From assembly GCA_947489315.1 (NCBI GenBank), contig CANLCX010000003.1:124001-188000 (forward strand): a DNA stretch of 64,000 nucleotides. The letters run 5' to 3'. This document shows, in pieces, positions 35,854 to 43,629 of the stretch. The translations under genes were made by a program, and so were the position numbers. Source of the stretch: an uncultured Sphingomonadaceae bacterium (lineage in GTDB: Bacteria; Pseudomonadota; Alphaproteobacteria; Sphingomonadales; Sphingomonadaceae). How positions within the stretch are numbered: position 1 is the stretch's first letter; the number at the start of each line of letters is the position of its first letter. The notes beneath the pieces were generated by a model. The model was not told the origin of the DNA, searched no databases, and worked only from the letters and a program-made list of their open reading frames with translations.

Positions 35854-36531
35854 ATGCGCATAAACGCCGAATTTGACAAACCCGTGGTCCTCAGACCCGA
35901 AGATATGAAATGGGTTCCCTCTCCGTTGCCCGGTGTCGATCGCAAAATGCTCGACCGGGTCGGCGGAGAGGTTGCCCGAGCTACCTCGTTAGTGCGCTAT
36001 GCCCCTGGCAGCTATTTTGATCCCCACGTCCATAGTGGCGGCGAGGAGTTTCTGGTCGTCGAGGGTATATTTTCGGATGAACATGGCGACTTCCCGACTG
36101 GCACTTATGTGCGTAATCCGATTGGGACCAGCCATAAGCCGCATAGTCAGGATGGCTGCATTATCTTGGTGAAGCTGCACCAGTTTGATACCGCGGACAC
36201 TGCGCATTTCTCTGTTGATATCGATAGTCTGATATTTGAAGATGGTGGCGCGCCCGGCGTCGAATTTGCCTGGCTCCACAGCTTCGAAGGCGAGGACGTA
36301 AAGATCGTCAGATGGGCACCGGGCAGCAGCTATCCCGAACATGTCCATGAAGGCGGCAGTGAAACCTATATCCTGGAAGGCAGCCTGTCCGATGAACATG
36401 GCGATTATCCAACCGGCACCTGGGACCGCACGCCGTCAGGATGGACGCATACGCCTTACAGCAAAGACGGGTGTTTAGCTTGGACCAAAACTGGGCATCT
36501 CACGCCTGAGAAGTTAGGGAAATTCGCTTAG
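35854..36531 (+). CDS. Two-cupin protein, ChrR-like
   Basis: 225 residues with a duplicated ChrR-type cupin. Cupin 1 (about 15-120): SLVRYAPGSYFDPHVHSGGEE (metal His pair in DPHVHSGGEE), then GTYVRNPIGTSHKPHSQDGC. Cupin 2 (about 140-225): VKIVRWAPGSSYPEHVHEGG, then TYILEGSLSDEHGDYPTGTW and HTPYSKDGCLAW. Each has H-x-H and a late His and Cys, fitting metal binding. ChrR's cupin domain controls sigma E in the singlet-oxygen response, but no anti-sigma part or sigma gene is here, so this stands alone as an enzyme or sensor of unknown substrate. Single gene, followed by the inverted repeat 36539-36616. Confidence 0.9.
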   Translation: MRINAEFDKPVVLRPEDMKWVPSPLPGVDRKMLDRVGGEVARATSLVRYAPGSYFDPHVHSGGEEFLVVEGIFSDEHGDFPTGTYVRNPIGTSHKPHSQDGCIILVKLHQFDTADTAHFSVDIDSLIFEDGGAPGVEFAWLHSFEGEDVKIVRWAPGSSYPEHVHEGGSETYILEGSLSDEHGDYPTGTWDRTPSGWTHTPYSKDGCLAWTKTGHLTPEKLGKFA

Positions 36532-36538
36532 TTTAATC

Positions 36539-36616
36539 GTGCTCCGCACTTGATGCGGAGCCCAGGATGGCAGGGCGCGGCAGCTAACCCTAGGCTCCGC
36601 ATCAAGTGCGGAGCAC
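36539..36616. repeat. 78-bp inverted repeat with 24-bp perfect arms
   Basis: Arms of 24 bases (36539-36562 and 36593-36616) are perfect reverse complements, and each is itself palindromic (CTCCGCACTTGATGCGGAG), separated by 30 bases. This is a REP/IME-type element. The right arm overlaps the end of the desaturase gene: its bases 36602-36616 encode the last residues VLRT and the stop codon. On the plus side it lies 8 bases past the cupin stop and may terminate both convergent transcripts. Confidence 0.85.
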
Positions 36617-37672
36617 AGTCGCCTGATTGGTCACTTGCTTCAGGACATCCCAATATCCGCCCGCAATCGTCATGCGGTCTTCCATACCTTTGACCATCAA
36701 CAGGGCATGCGCTTTGGGCAGATTATAGCAAGGCACGCCCATGAACAGATGATGCTCGCTATGATAGTTCACCCAATAGGGTGCCACCATCGTGCGTTCC
36801 AGCAGGTTCGCATAGGTGGTGCGGGCGTGGGTGAAAGGGTCTTCGCTGCCAGTCGTCGTGCAGGCATGTTCGGCAATATTTCTGATGCGCAGGAAAAGCT
36901 GGAACGTTGTTGCCAGCGCGATAATCCAAATCAGAAAGGGGATGATGCCCAATGTCAGCAGACTGACGGCCAGAACGATTAACTGGATCAGAAGAAAGCG
37001 TGCCACAGTCTTGGTGGTCCGTATGGCTCCGCTCAAGTCGGTTACCGGAGCAGAGACTCCAGCAGCGCCGCCGCGATTAAGCGGTGTGCCAGCAGAGGTG
37101 TCGCGCTTGCCATTGCGATCGGTCGAAGACGAACCGCGCAACATTGCCTTCAGCCCCAACCAAGCTGCAAACAACTGACCACTGCGCTGTTTGAGGAATG
37201 TTTGCCCGGTCAAGTCGCGAAAGACTTTGCGCTTCATACTCGCGGGCGTTGTCGGAAACGGCTGCGACAGCGCAAGATCAGGATCTTCGGGTTGCTGCGT
37301 ATATTTGTGATGGGTCAGGTGATAGGCGCGGTAACTGTGCAGATCGCTTCCCGTCGCCGCGCCAGTAAGCCATTGGCCTGCGAAATTATTGACCTTGCGA
37401 TTGGGATGAAGCAGCCCGTGCGCGCCTTCATGCATCAATATGGAAAGGCCCAATTGTCGCCCGCCGACCATTGCGATGGCAAATGGGAAGGCGACGAGAC
37501 CAGCTAGCCAATGCCAATCCCATAGCAATGCCGTGCCCGTCAGAACCAAAGCCGTGGTCAACCAGCCATGCAGGATCAACCAAAGACCCCGTGAAGGCGA
37601 TACACGCGTTAAGCGCGCCCACTCCTCGCGGGGAAAAATATCTGTTGGTCGGGCGGCTTTAACGGCTGGCAT
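36602..37672 (-). CDS. Fatty acid desaturase-family membrane protein
   Basis: 356 residues. The three histidine boxes of membrane di-iron desaturases/hydroxylases are HEGAHGLLH (about 80-88), HLTHHKYT (about 118-125) and NYHSEHHLFM (about 304-313). Hydrophobic pairs lie before box 1 (WLTTALVLTGTALLW) and between boxes 2 and 3 (LIQLIVLAVSLLTLGIIPFLIWIIALA, core LTLGIIPFLIWIIAL). A 50-residue polar loop (GSSSTDRNGKRDTSAGTPLN) between boxes 2 and 3 is longer than usual. Substrate (fatty acyl, sterol or carotenoid) is undetermined. The last four residues and the stop come from the adjacent inverted repeat. Confidence 0.9.
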   Translation of the reverse strand: MPAVKAARPTDIFPREEWARLTRVSPSRGLWLILHGWLTTALVLTGTALLWDWHWLAGLVAFPFAIAMVGGRQLGLSILMHEGAHGLLHPNRKVNNFAGQWLTGAATGSDLHSYRAYHLTHHKYTQQPEDPDLALSQPFPTTPASMKRKVFRDLTGQTFLKQRSGQLFAAWLGLKAMLRGSSSTDRNGKRDTSAGTPLNRGGAAGVSAPVTDLSGAIRTTKTVARFLLIQLIVLAVSLLTLGIIPFLIWIIALATTFQLFLRIRNIAEHACTTTGSEDPFTHARTTYANLLERTMVAPYWVNYHSEHHLFMGVPCYNLPKAHALLMVKGMEDRMTIAGGYWDVLKQVTNQATVLRT

Positions 37673-37883
37673 GTTCCCAATAATAGGCCAATTTCCGCCA
37701 AAAAGCTAGGTTTTTGCTAGCCATGCGATAACCCCCGCATTCCGTACCGTAAATTGAGTATCGATGTCTTGAAGCTTGAACAAAGGTTTGTCTTTTTGTT
37801 GGATGGTTCGCACCAACACAGTCTCGCAGCACCAAAGCGCGGGTTAAATTTCAGCTAGGGCGCCCGCGATGCCATCAATCCGT

Positions 37884-39047
37884 TTACCCCTGTCGCAGTT
37901 CTTCCACCAATCTCAGCATGAAATCCGCACCGCGAGTGAATTGCTCCAGGCTGATATATTCATTGGGTTGATGGGCTTGTTCAATCGAGCCGGGTCCGCA
38001 AATCACCGTGGGAAAGCCCGCTTGTTGAAACTGCCCTGCCTCAGCAGCATAGGATACCACGCCTGCAGGCGCATTGTCTCCGGTCAGCTTGCGGACAAAG
38101 GCTTCGGCGTCTTCTGAGCCAGATTGGCCGAGTGGTGGGGCGTTTGAGAGCTGTTCCACCCGGACGCCGGTTTCAGGGAAGGCCCGTTTCAGTTGCGCGT
38201 CAAGTGTAGCAGCTTTTTCTTTGAACGGTTTCAAGATCGTTTCGGGATCAACATCAGGCGGACAGCGCAGGTCAAAAACGAAATGCGCGCGGCGCGCCAA
38301 GATATTGGCCGCGGTGCCGCCTTCCATCTTACCGACGGTCAGCGTGGCATGGGGCGGCGTAAACGGCGAGCTCGGGTCAGCATTTTCCCAAAGTTCACGT
38401 GCCAGCTCGGCCAAATCATGCATGAGTTCGATCGCGACCATATTCGCGGAAATACCAAGATGGGTCAGACTGCTATGCGCTTCGTGGCCCAGCACTTCCA
38501 CTTCGTGCACGCAAATGCCTTTATGTCCGGTGACGACTTTCATCATCGTCGGCTCGCCAATAATCGCCAGCGCCGGCTTGGGCAGGGTTGCGGCAATCTC
38601 TTCAATCATCGCCGGTGCCCCGAGACAACCAACCTCTTCATCATAGCTGATCGCCAGATGTACCGGACGCTTGCCTTCTTTCAGCATCGGGGCTGCTGCC
38701 AGAGCGAGGGCGATAAAGCCCTTCATGTCGCATGTGCCGCGCCCATGGAGCAGGCCGTCGCGTTCGGTTACGGTGAAAGGATCGCTCGACCAATTCTGCC
38801 CATCCACGGGTACGACATCACTATGGCCTGACAGGATGATGCCGCCTTCGATATTGGGACCGATGGTTGCGTAGAGATTAGCCTTGGACCCATCGGCATT
38901 GCTAACCCGCGTGGCGCTGATTCCATATTGCGCAAGATAATCTTCAACCCAGGCGATGAGCTCCAGATTGCTGTTTCGCGAGGTCGTATCGAAGGAAATC
39001 AGCGAATCAAGAATCGCTAAAGATGAACCAAGTAACGGATTTGTCAT
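37884..39047 (-). CDS. argE: Acetylornithine deacetylase
   Basis: 387 residues from ATG 39047; a GTG start at 39056 adds three residues and neither has a clear ribosome site. Peptidase M20 fold. Metal ligands are in GGIILSGHSDVVPV (His), GRGTCDMKGFIA (bridging Asp), and SYDEEVGCLGAPAM (catalytic Glu and ligand Glu). The dimerisation domain lies between about 180 and 290 (CVHEVEVLGHEAHSSLTHLG), and the last ligand is in GPGSIEQAHQPNEYI (His). It converts N-acetylornithine to ornithine in arginine synthesis; members of the M20 family also do related deacylations, but the sequence fits ArgE. Single gene. The 210-base upstream gap of the desaturase holds nothing I recognise. Confidence 0.9.
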   Translation of the reverse strand: MTNPLLGSSLAILDSLISFDTTSRNSNLELIAWVEDYLAQYGISATRVSNADGSKANLYATIGPNIEGGIILSGHSDVVPVDGQNWSSDPFTVTERDGLLHGRGTCDMKGFIALALAAAPMLKEGKRPVHLAISYDEEVGCLGAPAMIEEIAATLPKPALAIIGEPTMMKVVTGHKGICVHEVEVLGHEAHSSLTHLGISANMVAIELMHDLAELARELWENADPSSPFTPPHATLTVGKMEGGTAANILARRAHFVFDLRCPPDVDPETILKPFKEKAATLDAQLKRAFPETGVRVEQLSNAPPLGQSGSEDAEAFVRKLTGDNAPAGVVSYAAEAGQFQQAGFPTVICGPGSIEQAHQPNEYISLEQFTRGADFMLRLVEELRQG

Positions 39048-39243
39048 CTTGTTCACATAACTGTACGCACGATAAAAAGAAACTTTCTTACAAAAAAGCT
39101 TTATCTTTCATGTGCTTTACAGCATGTTACATAGAGTCATTTGGAGTGTGAGAAGAATCTGGTAAGAGCGTGTTCATCAATGGTTAATCAAATCTTTAAG
39201 GTTTTTTGTAAAACACACTGAGATAAAGGGTTCTAAATCGGGT

Positions 39244-39636
39244 ATGAACAGAGTTATTTCAGTTGAACGGGACTTGGATCTGCTCGCCAATCTGGCGGCA
39301 AGATTGCTTGAAACACCTGTCGCGACGATCACGCTTTACGACAGCGATGATGATGGCGGTATCGATATGGTCGACACCATCAGCCATGCTGCCACCTGCT
39401 GCGATGAAAGCTGGGCGGCCAGTCATCCCGGTATAGATATCAAACAGCTGGGTAGTCCGCGCAACGCGATGACACAGCATTTGGGGCTCTATGCGTCTGT
39501 ACCAATCAGAAATGGCAATGGCGGCACCATCGGTATGGTGGCCTGTGCCGATGATGAAGCGAAGGATCTGGGTGAAGAAGGACTGGCGACATTGAAACAT
39601 ATCGCAGCCATTGCCTCAGCCGTCGCTCAAGCCTGA
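39244..39636 (+). CDS. Small GAF-domain protein
   Basis: 130 residues, essentially one GAF fold: ERDLDLLANLAARLLETPVATITLYD (core LLANLAARLLETPVATITL, about 10-28), then the chromophore-type cap with CCDESW, QHLGLYASVPIRNGNGG, and GTIGMVACADDEAKDLGEEG. No output domain is fused, so it would signal through a partner or bind a small molecule. The sequence 39184-39199 upstream (TTAA, 8 bases, TTAA) resembles but does not match the CtrA consensus. Position between argE and the small hypothetical 39684-39977 gives no firm context. Confidence 0.8.
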   Translation: MNRVISVERDLDLLANLAARLLETPVATITLYDSDDDGGIDMVDTISHAATCCDESWAASHPGIDIKQLGSPRNAMTQHLGLYASVPIRNGNGGTIGMVACADDEAKDLGEEGLATLKHIAAIASAVAQA

Positions 39637-39683
39637 AAAATTAACTATTTAGATTAACGTGGCGCCAAGCGTCGAGCACTATT

Positions 39684-39977
39684 TCAATTATGCGTATCTT
39701 CCGATTGCAAGGCGGCCTTGCCGCGTGCTGTGATCATCGTGTCGAGAAAACGGGGGCCCGATGCCGTACCGGTCAGGAAAGCTTCATACAGGATCATGCC
39801 ATTGTCGCTTAATGTTTGGACAACATCGACAAAAAACGCCGGATTAGCGGCCGCCTCCGCGGACTCAATCATGTCCGGAGACATGGTCGCCGCCGATGGC
39901 CAGGCTTGATTGAGCGATCCGAGAACATAGAGTTCCGTCTCGGATAAGTTCGCTTCGGGGGAGTAAGCAGAAGTCAT
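39684..39977 (-). CDS. Small hypothetical protein
   Basis: 97 residues, MTSAYSPEANLSETELYVLG onward; acidic and without signal or membrane segments. LSETELYVLGSLNQA could be a helix, and the middle (FFVDVVQTLSDNGMILYEAF) plus TARGKAALQS look like the recognition wing of a winged helix, but no family is recognised. It faces the GAF gene and is preceded by a canonical CtrA-like box (40043-40057), 66 bases upstream, so cell-cycle control is possible. The 384-base gap 39978-40361 holds that box, the nitroreductase promoter and no other convincing gene. Confidence 0.65.
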   Translation of the reverse strand: MTSAYSPEANLSETELYVLGSLNQAWPSAATMSPDMIESAEAAANPAFFVDVVQTLSDNGMILYEAFLTGTASGPRFLDTMITARGKAALQSEDTHN

Positions 39978-40042
39978 TTTTTATCGCAGACCAGATCAAA
40001 TTAAGTATGCCCCACTCGCTTTGATTGCGTTAACCTTTATTA

Positions 40043-40057
40043 AACTAAAAAGTTAAA
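40043..40057. promoter_or_regulatory. CtrA-type box (TTAA-N7-TTAA)
   Basis: TTAA-AAAAGTG-TTAA (40043-40057, followed by C) fits the CtrA consensus TTAA-N7-TTAA exactly. The neighbouring segment TTAACCTTTATTAAA (40030-40044) holds further TTAA half-sites. It is 66 bases upstream of the hypothetical gene at 39684-39977 and 305 upstream of the nitroreductase start. CtrA function here is inference. Confidence 0.5.
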
Positions 40058-40298
40058 AAAGTGTTAACAACCGGTTATCACTCCCTCTCCTTTTCGGCGC
40101 GTTCAGTGCCATTTCAACCGGGCGCAAAGCCAGTTTCAAGCTGGCCTTGAGCGCGGTCTGGCCCTTACAGAATTTTGACACTGTGGCGATAGAGAAGACA
40201 GCTGTTCTGCCCTTAATGCCAGACGAGTTGAATCGGTTGAATGTTAACATGGGTAATTTCCCCAGAGGATTTTGCCCATGTTTTGGCAATACGCCGAT

Positions 40299-40327
40299 TT
40301 GACATATTCGCGTAATATACATAGATA
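40299..40327 (+). promoter_or_regulatory. Sigma-70-type promoter with overlapping inverted repeat
   Basis: TTGACA (40299-40304), 17-base spacer, TAGATA (40322-40327): near-consensus. The predicted start lies about 27 bases before the ATG at 40362. TAATATA and TATATTA (40313-40319 and 40332-40338) form an inverted repeat straddling the -10, a plausible operator for the MarR encoded at 41535. Confidence 0.6.
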
Positions 40328-40361
40328 TCGATATATTAGATACCTAAAGAGAGATTCGAAT

Positions 40362-41525
40362 ATGGTTTCGCGAAGGCAAGTTCTGATTACCGGCGGATCA
40401 TCGCTGCTACTGCTGGGCGGTGGTTTCGGTGCTTATGTTGGCACACGCTCCACCGCAAAGGCACAAGCACCCTGGAAACAGGCGGCGGCGGGCTTCGGAG
40501 ACCCGAGGCTCGATGCGTTGGCCTATGCGATATTGGCCCCCAATCCGCATAACCGTCAGCCATGGCAGGTGCGGCTGGAGGGTGATGACGGTTTTACGGT
40601 TTATTGTGATCTGGAGAAACGCCTGCCGCATACTGATCCTCCCAATCGTCAGATCACTATTGGTTTTGGAACATTTCTGGAGCTGTTCCGGCAGGCGGCG
40701 GCAGAAAAAGGCTATCGGGCGGACATTACGCCATTCCCTGAGGGGGAGCCGGAACCTGTGCTTGATGACCGACCGATTGCATCGGTGAAGATGATCAAAG
40801 AACCATCCGTTCCGCGCGATCCTTTATTCGGTACGATATTGAGGCGGCGCAGTACGAAAGAAGCTTTCGCGCCCCGGTCTGTTGATGATGAGACATTTGC
40901 CAAGCTCCAAGCCTTGGCTTTTGCGGGACAATCAGAGTCAGAAGTATCGTTTGCTACAACCAGTGATGCAGACCGGGTCGCCCATTTGCGCGCGTTGAAT
41001 TGGCAGGCATGGTCGGTGGAATATGGAACCGAACGCACCCAAAAAGAGAGCGTCGATCTTATGCGGATCGGCGCGAACGAAATAAACGCTAGCCCTGACG
41101 GCATTGATTTAGGTGGGCCGATGATGGAAGCGTTGCGATTGGGCGGAATTATCTCGCGCGAGCAGCTGGCGACCAAAGGAACCAGCGCATATGAGACGGG
41201 TATTTCCATGTACAAAGATATGCTCGACAATACGAGCAGTTTTGGTTGGTTGATTTCACCCGACAACAGCCGGAAGGCACAGTTGCAGTCCGGTGCGACA
41301 TGGGTGCGGATCAATCAGGCCGCGACCGCGCTTGGGCTGGCCATGCATCCGGTTAGTCAGATATTGCAGGAGTTTCCCGAAATGGCCGCGCTTTACGATC
41401 AGTATCACGATACCGTTGCCGTGGCCGCCCCGGCGCGGGTCCAGGGCTTCTTCCGCCTCGGTTATGCGGATACACCGGCGCCATCGCCGCGATGGCCAGT
41501 GGAATCAATCCTCCAGAACGTCTAA
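40362..41525 (+). CDS. Tat-exported nitroreductase-fold protein
   Basis: 387 residues from ATG 40362 (MVSRRQVLITGGSSLLLLGG), a twin-arginine-type signal S-R-R-x-V-L. An upstream in-frame ATG at 40272 would place 30 residues inside the promoter and hide the signal. The mature part has nitroreductase-family traits: AILAPNPHNRQPWQVRL (about 55-71, FMN-binding Asn/Arg), ILRRRSTKEAFAPRSVDD (about 162-180, second FMN phosphate Arg), and GATWVRINQAATALGLAMHPVSQIL near 325-350. Exported flavoprotein reductases of this type have no assigned substrate to my knowledge. Cotranscribed with the MarR gene, nine bases downstream. Confidence 0.88.
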   Translation: MVSRRQVLITGGSSLLLLGGGFGAYVGTRSTAKAQAPWKQAAAGFGDPRLDALAYAILAPNPHNRQPWQVRLEGDDGFTVYCDLEKRLPHTDPPNRQITIGFGTFLELFRQAAAEKGYRADITPFPEGEPEPVLDDRPIASVKMIKEPSVPRDPLFGTILRRRSTKEAFAPRSVDDETFAKLQALAFAGQSESEVSFATTSDADRVAHLRALNWQAWSVEYGTERTQKESVDLMRIGANEINASPDGIDLGGPMMEALRLGGIISREQLATKGTSAYETGISMYKDMLDNTSSFGWLISPDNSRKAQLQSGATWVRINQAATALGLAMHPVSQILQEFPEMAALYDQYHDTVAVAAPARVQGFFRLGYADTPAPSPRWPVESILQNV

Positions 41526-41534
41526 AGACTATAC

Positions 41535-42014
41535 ATGAGCGATGAGACCAACCTAGAACCAAAGCCCGCGGGGCTAGACGGTGACCCCGTCGAATTCGCG
41601 GTCATGACGGAGATTGGCATTATCAGCCAGCTTGCCGACAACCTGTTCCAGTCGCACTTGCCCAATGGTATGACAGTGGCGCAATTTTCGGTGCTCAACC
41701 ATCTTTTGCGCCTTGATGTGCAGCAAACCATCAGCGAGCTGGCCAGCGCGATGCAGGTGTCTCAACCCACCATGTCATCGACGGTGCGTAAGCTGGAGGA
41801 TAAGGGACTGGTTGAGCTGGTCCATGAAGCGGAGGATCGCCGGATTAGGCGAGTTGCAGTGACTGACGTGGGCGCGCAGCTCAGAAACGATGCGGTGGCG
41901 GCTCTTGCACCGATGGCTGAGATATTGCGGCAGAATATGCCACCATCAATATGGAACGATATCCTGCCGCAATTAAACCAGATCAGAGTGTTTCTGGATG
42001 ATCTGCGCGGTTAG
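41535..42014 (+). CDS. MarR-family transcriptional regulator
   Basis: 159 residues. The winged helix is visible as SVLNHLLRLDVQQTISELASAMQVSQPTMSSTVRKLEDKGLV (here cores VQQTISELASAMQVSQPTM, SSTVRKLEDKGLVEL, about 56-97), then EDRRIRRVAVTDVGAQL for the wing. The N-terminal acidic extension (DETNLEPKPAGLDGDP) is unusual. As second gene of the nitroreductase operon it likely senses an aromatic or redox compound and represses the shared promoter (inference). Confidence 0.92.
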   Translation: MSDETNLEPKPAGLDGDPVEFAVMTEIGIISQLADNLFQSHLPNGMTVAQFSVLNHLLRLDVQQTISELASAMQVSQPTMSSTVRKLEDKGLVELVHEAEDRRIRRVAVTDVGAQLRNDAVAALAPMAEILRQNMPPSIWNDILPQLNQIRVFLDDLRG

Positions 42015-42038
42015 GAGCCAATTGATAGTCCAATATTG

Positions 42039-43541
42039 CTATTCGGCTTTCGCTTTTCTGGCCTCTTCCCTTTGTAGTTCAAGCGATGCTAGGAATGTTT
42101 CGGCGAGATCTGACTGTTTGGACCGATGTGGATTGTTAGCCAAAGGCCGCAGTGTGTGGATGGCGTGGTCATAGCGTTTGTCCAGAGCGTGCTGATTGGC
42201 GACCATCCAACGTAATCGTGAGTCAAAGGGCGCGAATTCAAGGGCTCTTTCTAAACCTTGCACGGCTATCTCAGGTATGTCCCTGCCAGCATCACGGTAG
42301 CTATTATAAAAATAGAGCAATGGAATAGGATGGTCGTTCTCGATTTTGTTCGCTTTGACAAATTGGCGTCGCACCGCTTTCCATGATGCTTCTTGATCGT
42401 CGCTATCTTTTGCTAATCGCGCCAAGGCAAAGCCTTTTTGGATATGCGCATTCATGTGTTTGGAATCCCTGACCAGCGCGCGATCGGCTGCCGCAATAGC
42501 GGCTTTGTTATTGCCTGCATCATATTCTGCTTCTGCAAGGGCGGCCTGTACTGCCGAATCATCCGGATATAGCGCAGCTATTTTTTGCGCGTCAGGCAAT
42601 AGTTCGATTGCTTGCTCTGTATTCACGCCACGTTTAGACCTCATGATAACCGGCATCATAGCGGCCTCGCCGCGGCGCAAAGTTCTGATCGTTATCTGGC
42701 CAATTTTCAATTCTGCGCGGGGCCGACTAAAATAGGTCCACTTCCTGTTTTTGCGATAGAGTCTCAGTTCTTTTGAAAGCTGGCCAATATCACCAAAAAC
42801 CTCGGCGGCTTCATTCTCTGATGATCCGGTCATCAACTTGTTCTGATAATCTAGGAATTGTTTCCGTCGCCCCGGGTTAAAGGTCAAATAGTGATAAAGT
42901 AGCCAGCTCTTGCCATAAAAATTGTCATATGCTTTTCCTTTTGAGGCAAGATATTCCTTTGTATTCAACAAAAGCTTTAGCGGGACTTCTTTGGCTTGCC
43001 CCAATTCATAAGCGCGATGAACGGCTGGTAAACCCAGTCCAACGTTTCCATTTTTTTCAAATTTAACGGTTGAATGAAACTCCGCAAACCCCTCACTGAA
43101 CCAGCGCGGAAAGGAATAACTGGTGATACCGTACATGAAATGGTGGGCATATTCGTGGAATAATATTTGTTCAGGCGAACTTTGATATTTGTTGTTGGAT
43201 TTTCTCAACTCTGGAACAAAAGCTACTGTAGCTCCGGCGCGTGGGAGATAGAAGCCTCCAAGATATTTATTGCCGTCCTGTGCCAGCTTGCGAACTTTGG
43301 TTTTGCTACCGACCACAAATATAGTGACGCGGTTGGAGGGACTGGGTTTGGACGCAACATTTTTTCTACGCAAAGCTAAGGCCGCGTGGAAAAGTTCCAA
43401 TCGTTCAGCAAAATTGCGCACGCTTTTTTCATTTTTGTCAGCATAGATGACGAAATGGTCGCTGCTCGCCTCAACCCATTTTGCCTGCGCAGGCACATTG
43501 GCGGCAAAAAACACACAAATTGCTAGATAAAAATAACGCAT
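42039..43541 (-). CDS. Exported gluzincin-like metallopeptidase with TPR-like C-terminus
   Basis: 500 residues. Signal peptide MRYFYLAICVFFAANVPAQA. The zinc motif is FHEYAHHFMYG (His129, Glu130, His133) with the third ligand Glu150 in FSEGFAEF, the gluzincin (MA) pattern. VPELRKSNN and the leading VSSDHFVIYAD-type start match proteins of the DUF1570/peptidase MA-like group. From about 315 to 490 come helical TPR-like repeats (QAALAEAEYDAGNNKAAIAA, RLRWMVANQHALDKRYDHAI). Substrate unknown; the arrangement suggests protein processing in the envelope. Starts right after a strong hairpin (43549-43595) that covers its ribosome site. Confidence 0.85.
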   Translation of the reverse strand: MRYFYLAICVFFAANVPAQAKWVEASSDHFVIYADKNEKSVRNFAERLELFHAALALRRKNVASKPSPSNRVTIFVVGSKTKVRKLAQDGNKYLGGFYLPRAGATVAFVPELRKSNNKYQSSPEQILFHEYAHHFMYGITSYSFPRWFSEGFAEFHSTVKFEKNGNVGLGLPAVHRAYELGQAKEVPLKLLLNTKEYLASKGKAYDNFYGKSWLLYHYLTFNPGRRKQFLDYQNKLMTGSSENEAAEVFGDIGQLSKELRLYRKNRKWTYFSRPRAELKIGQITIRTLRRGEAAMMPVIMRSKRGVNTEQAIELLPDAQKIAALYPDDSAVQAALAEAEYDAGNNKAAIAAADRALVRDSKHMNAHIQKGFALARLAKDSDDQEASWKAVRRQFVKANKIENDHPIPLLYFYNSYRDAGRDIPEIAVQGLERALEFAPFDSRLRWMVANQHALDKRYDHAIHTLRPLANNPHRSKQSDLAETFLASLELQREEARKAKAE

Positions 43542-43548
43542 GTAATAG

Positions 43549-43595
43549 TGCCCCTATACTGAAAGCTTGTCTAATAGACAGTCAGTATAGGGGCA
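43549..43595. promoter_or_regulatory. Strong hairpin/inverted repeat over the metallopeptidase ribosome site
   Basis: TGCCCCTATACTGA (43549-43562) and TCAGTATAGGGGCA (43582-43595) are perfect 14-base inverted repeats, and an inner TGTCT-AAT-AGACA (43568-43580) is a second stem. The metallopeptidase ATG starts eight bases past the outer arm on the minus strand, so the likely ribosome site (AGGGG) is inside the stem. It could be an RNA switch, a terminator for DUF885, or a repressor operator. Confidence 0.6.
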
Positions 43596-43629
43596 ATAGG
43601 GATGTGAAAAATTGTCCGGTCAGATCAAA

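Noticed and set aside
40053-40322. Minus-strand ORF of 89 residues in the nitroreductase upstream gap
   Set aside because: No good ribosome site, composition unlike the neighbours, and it overlaps the promoter elements on the other strand.
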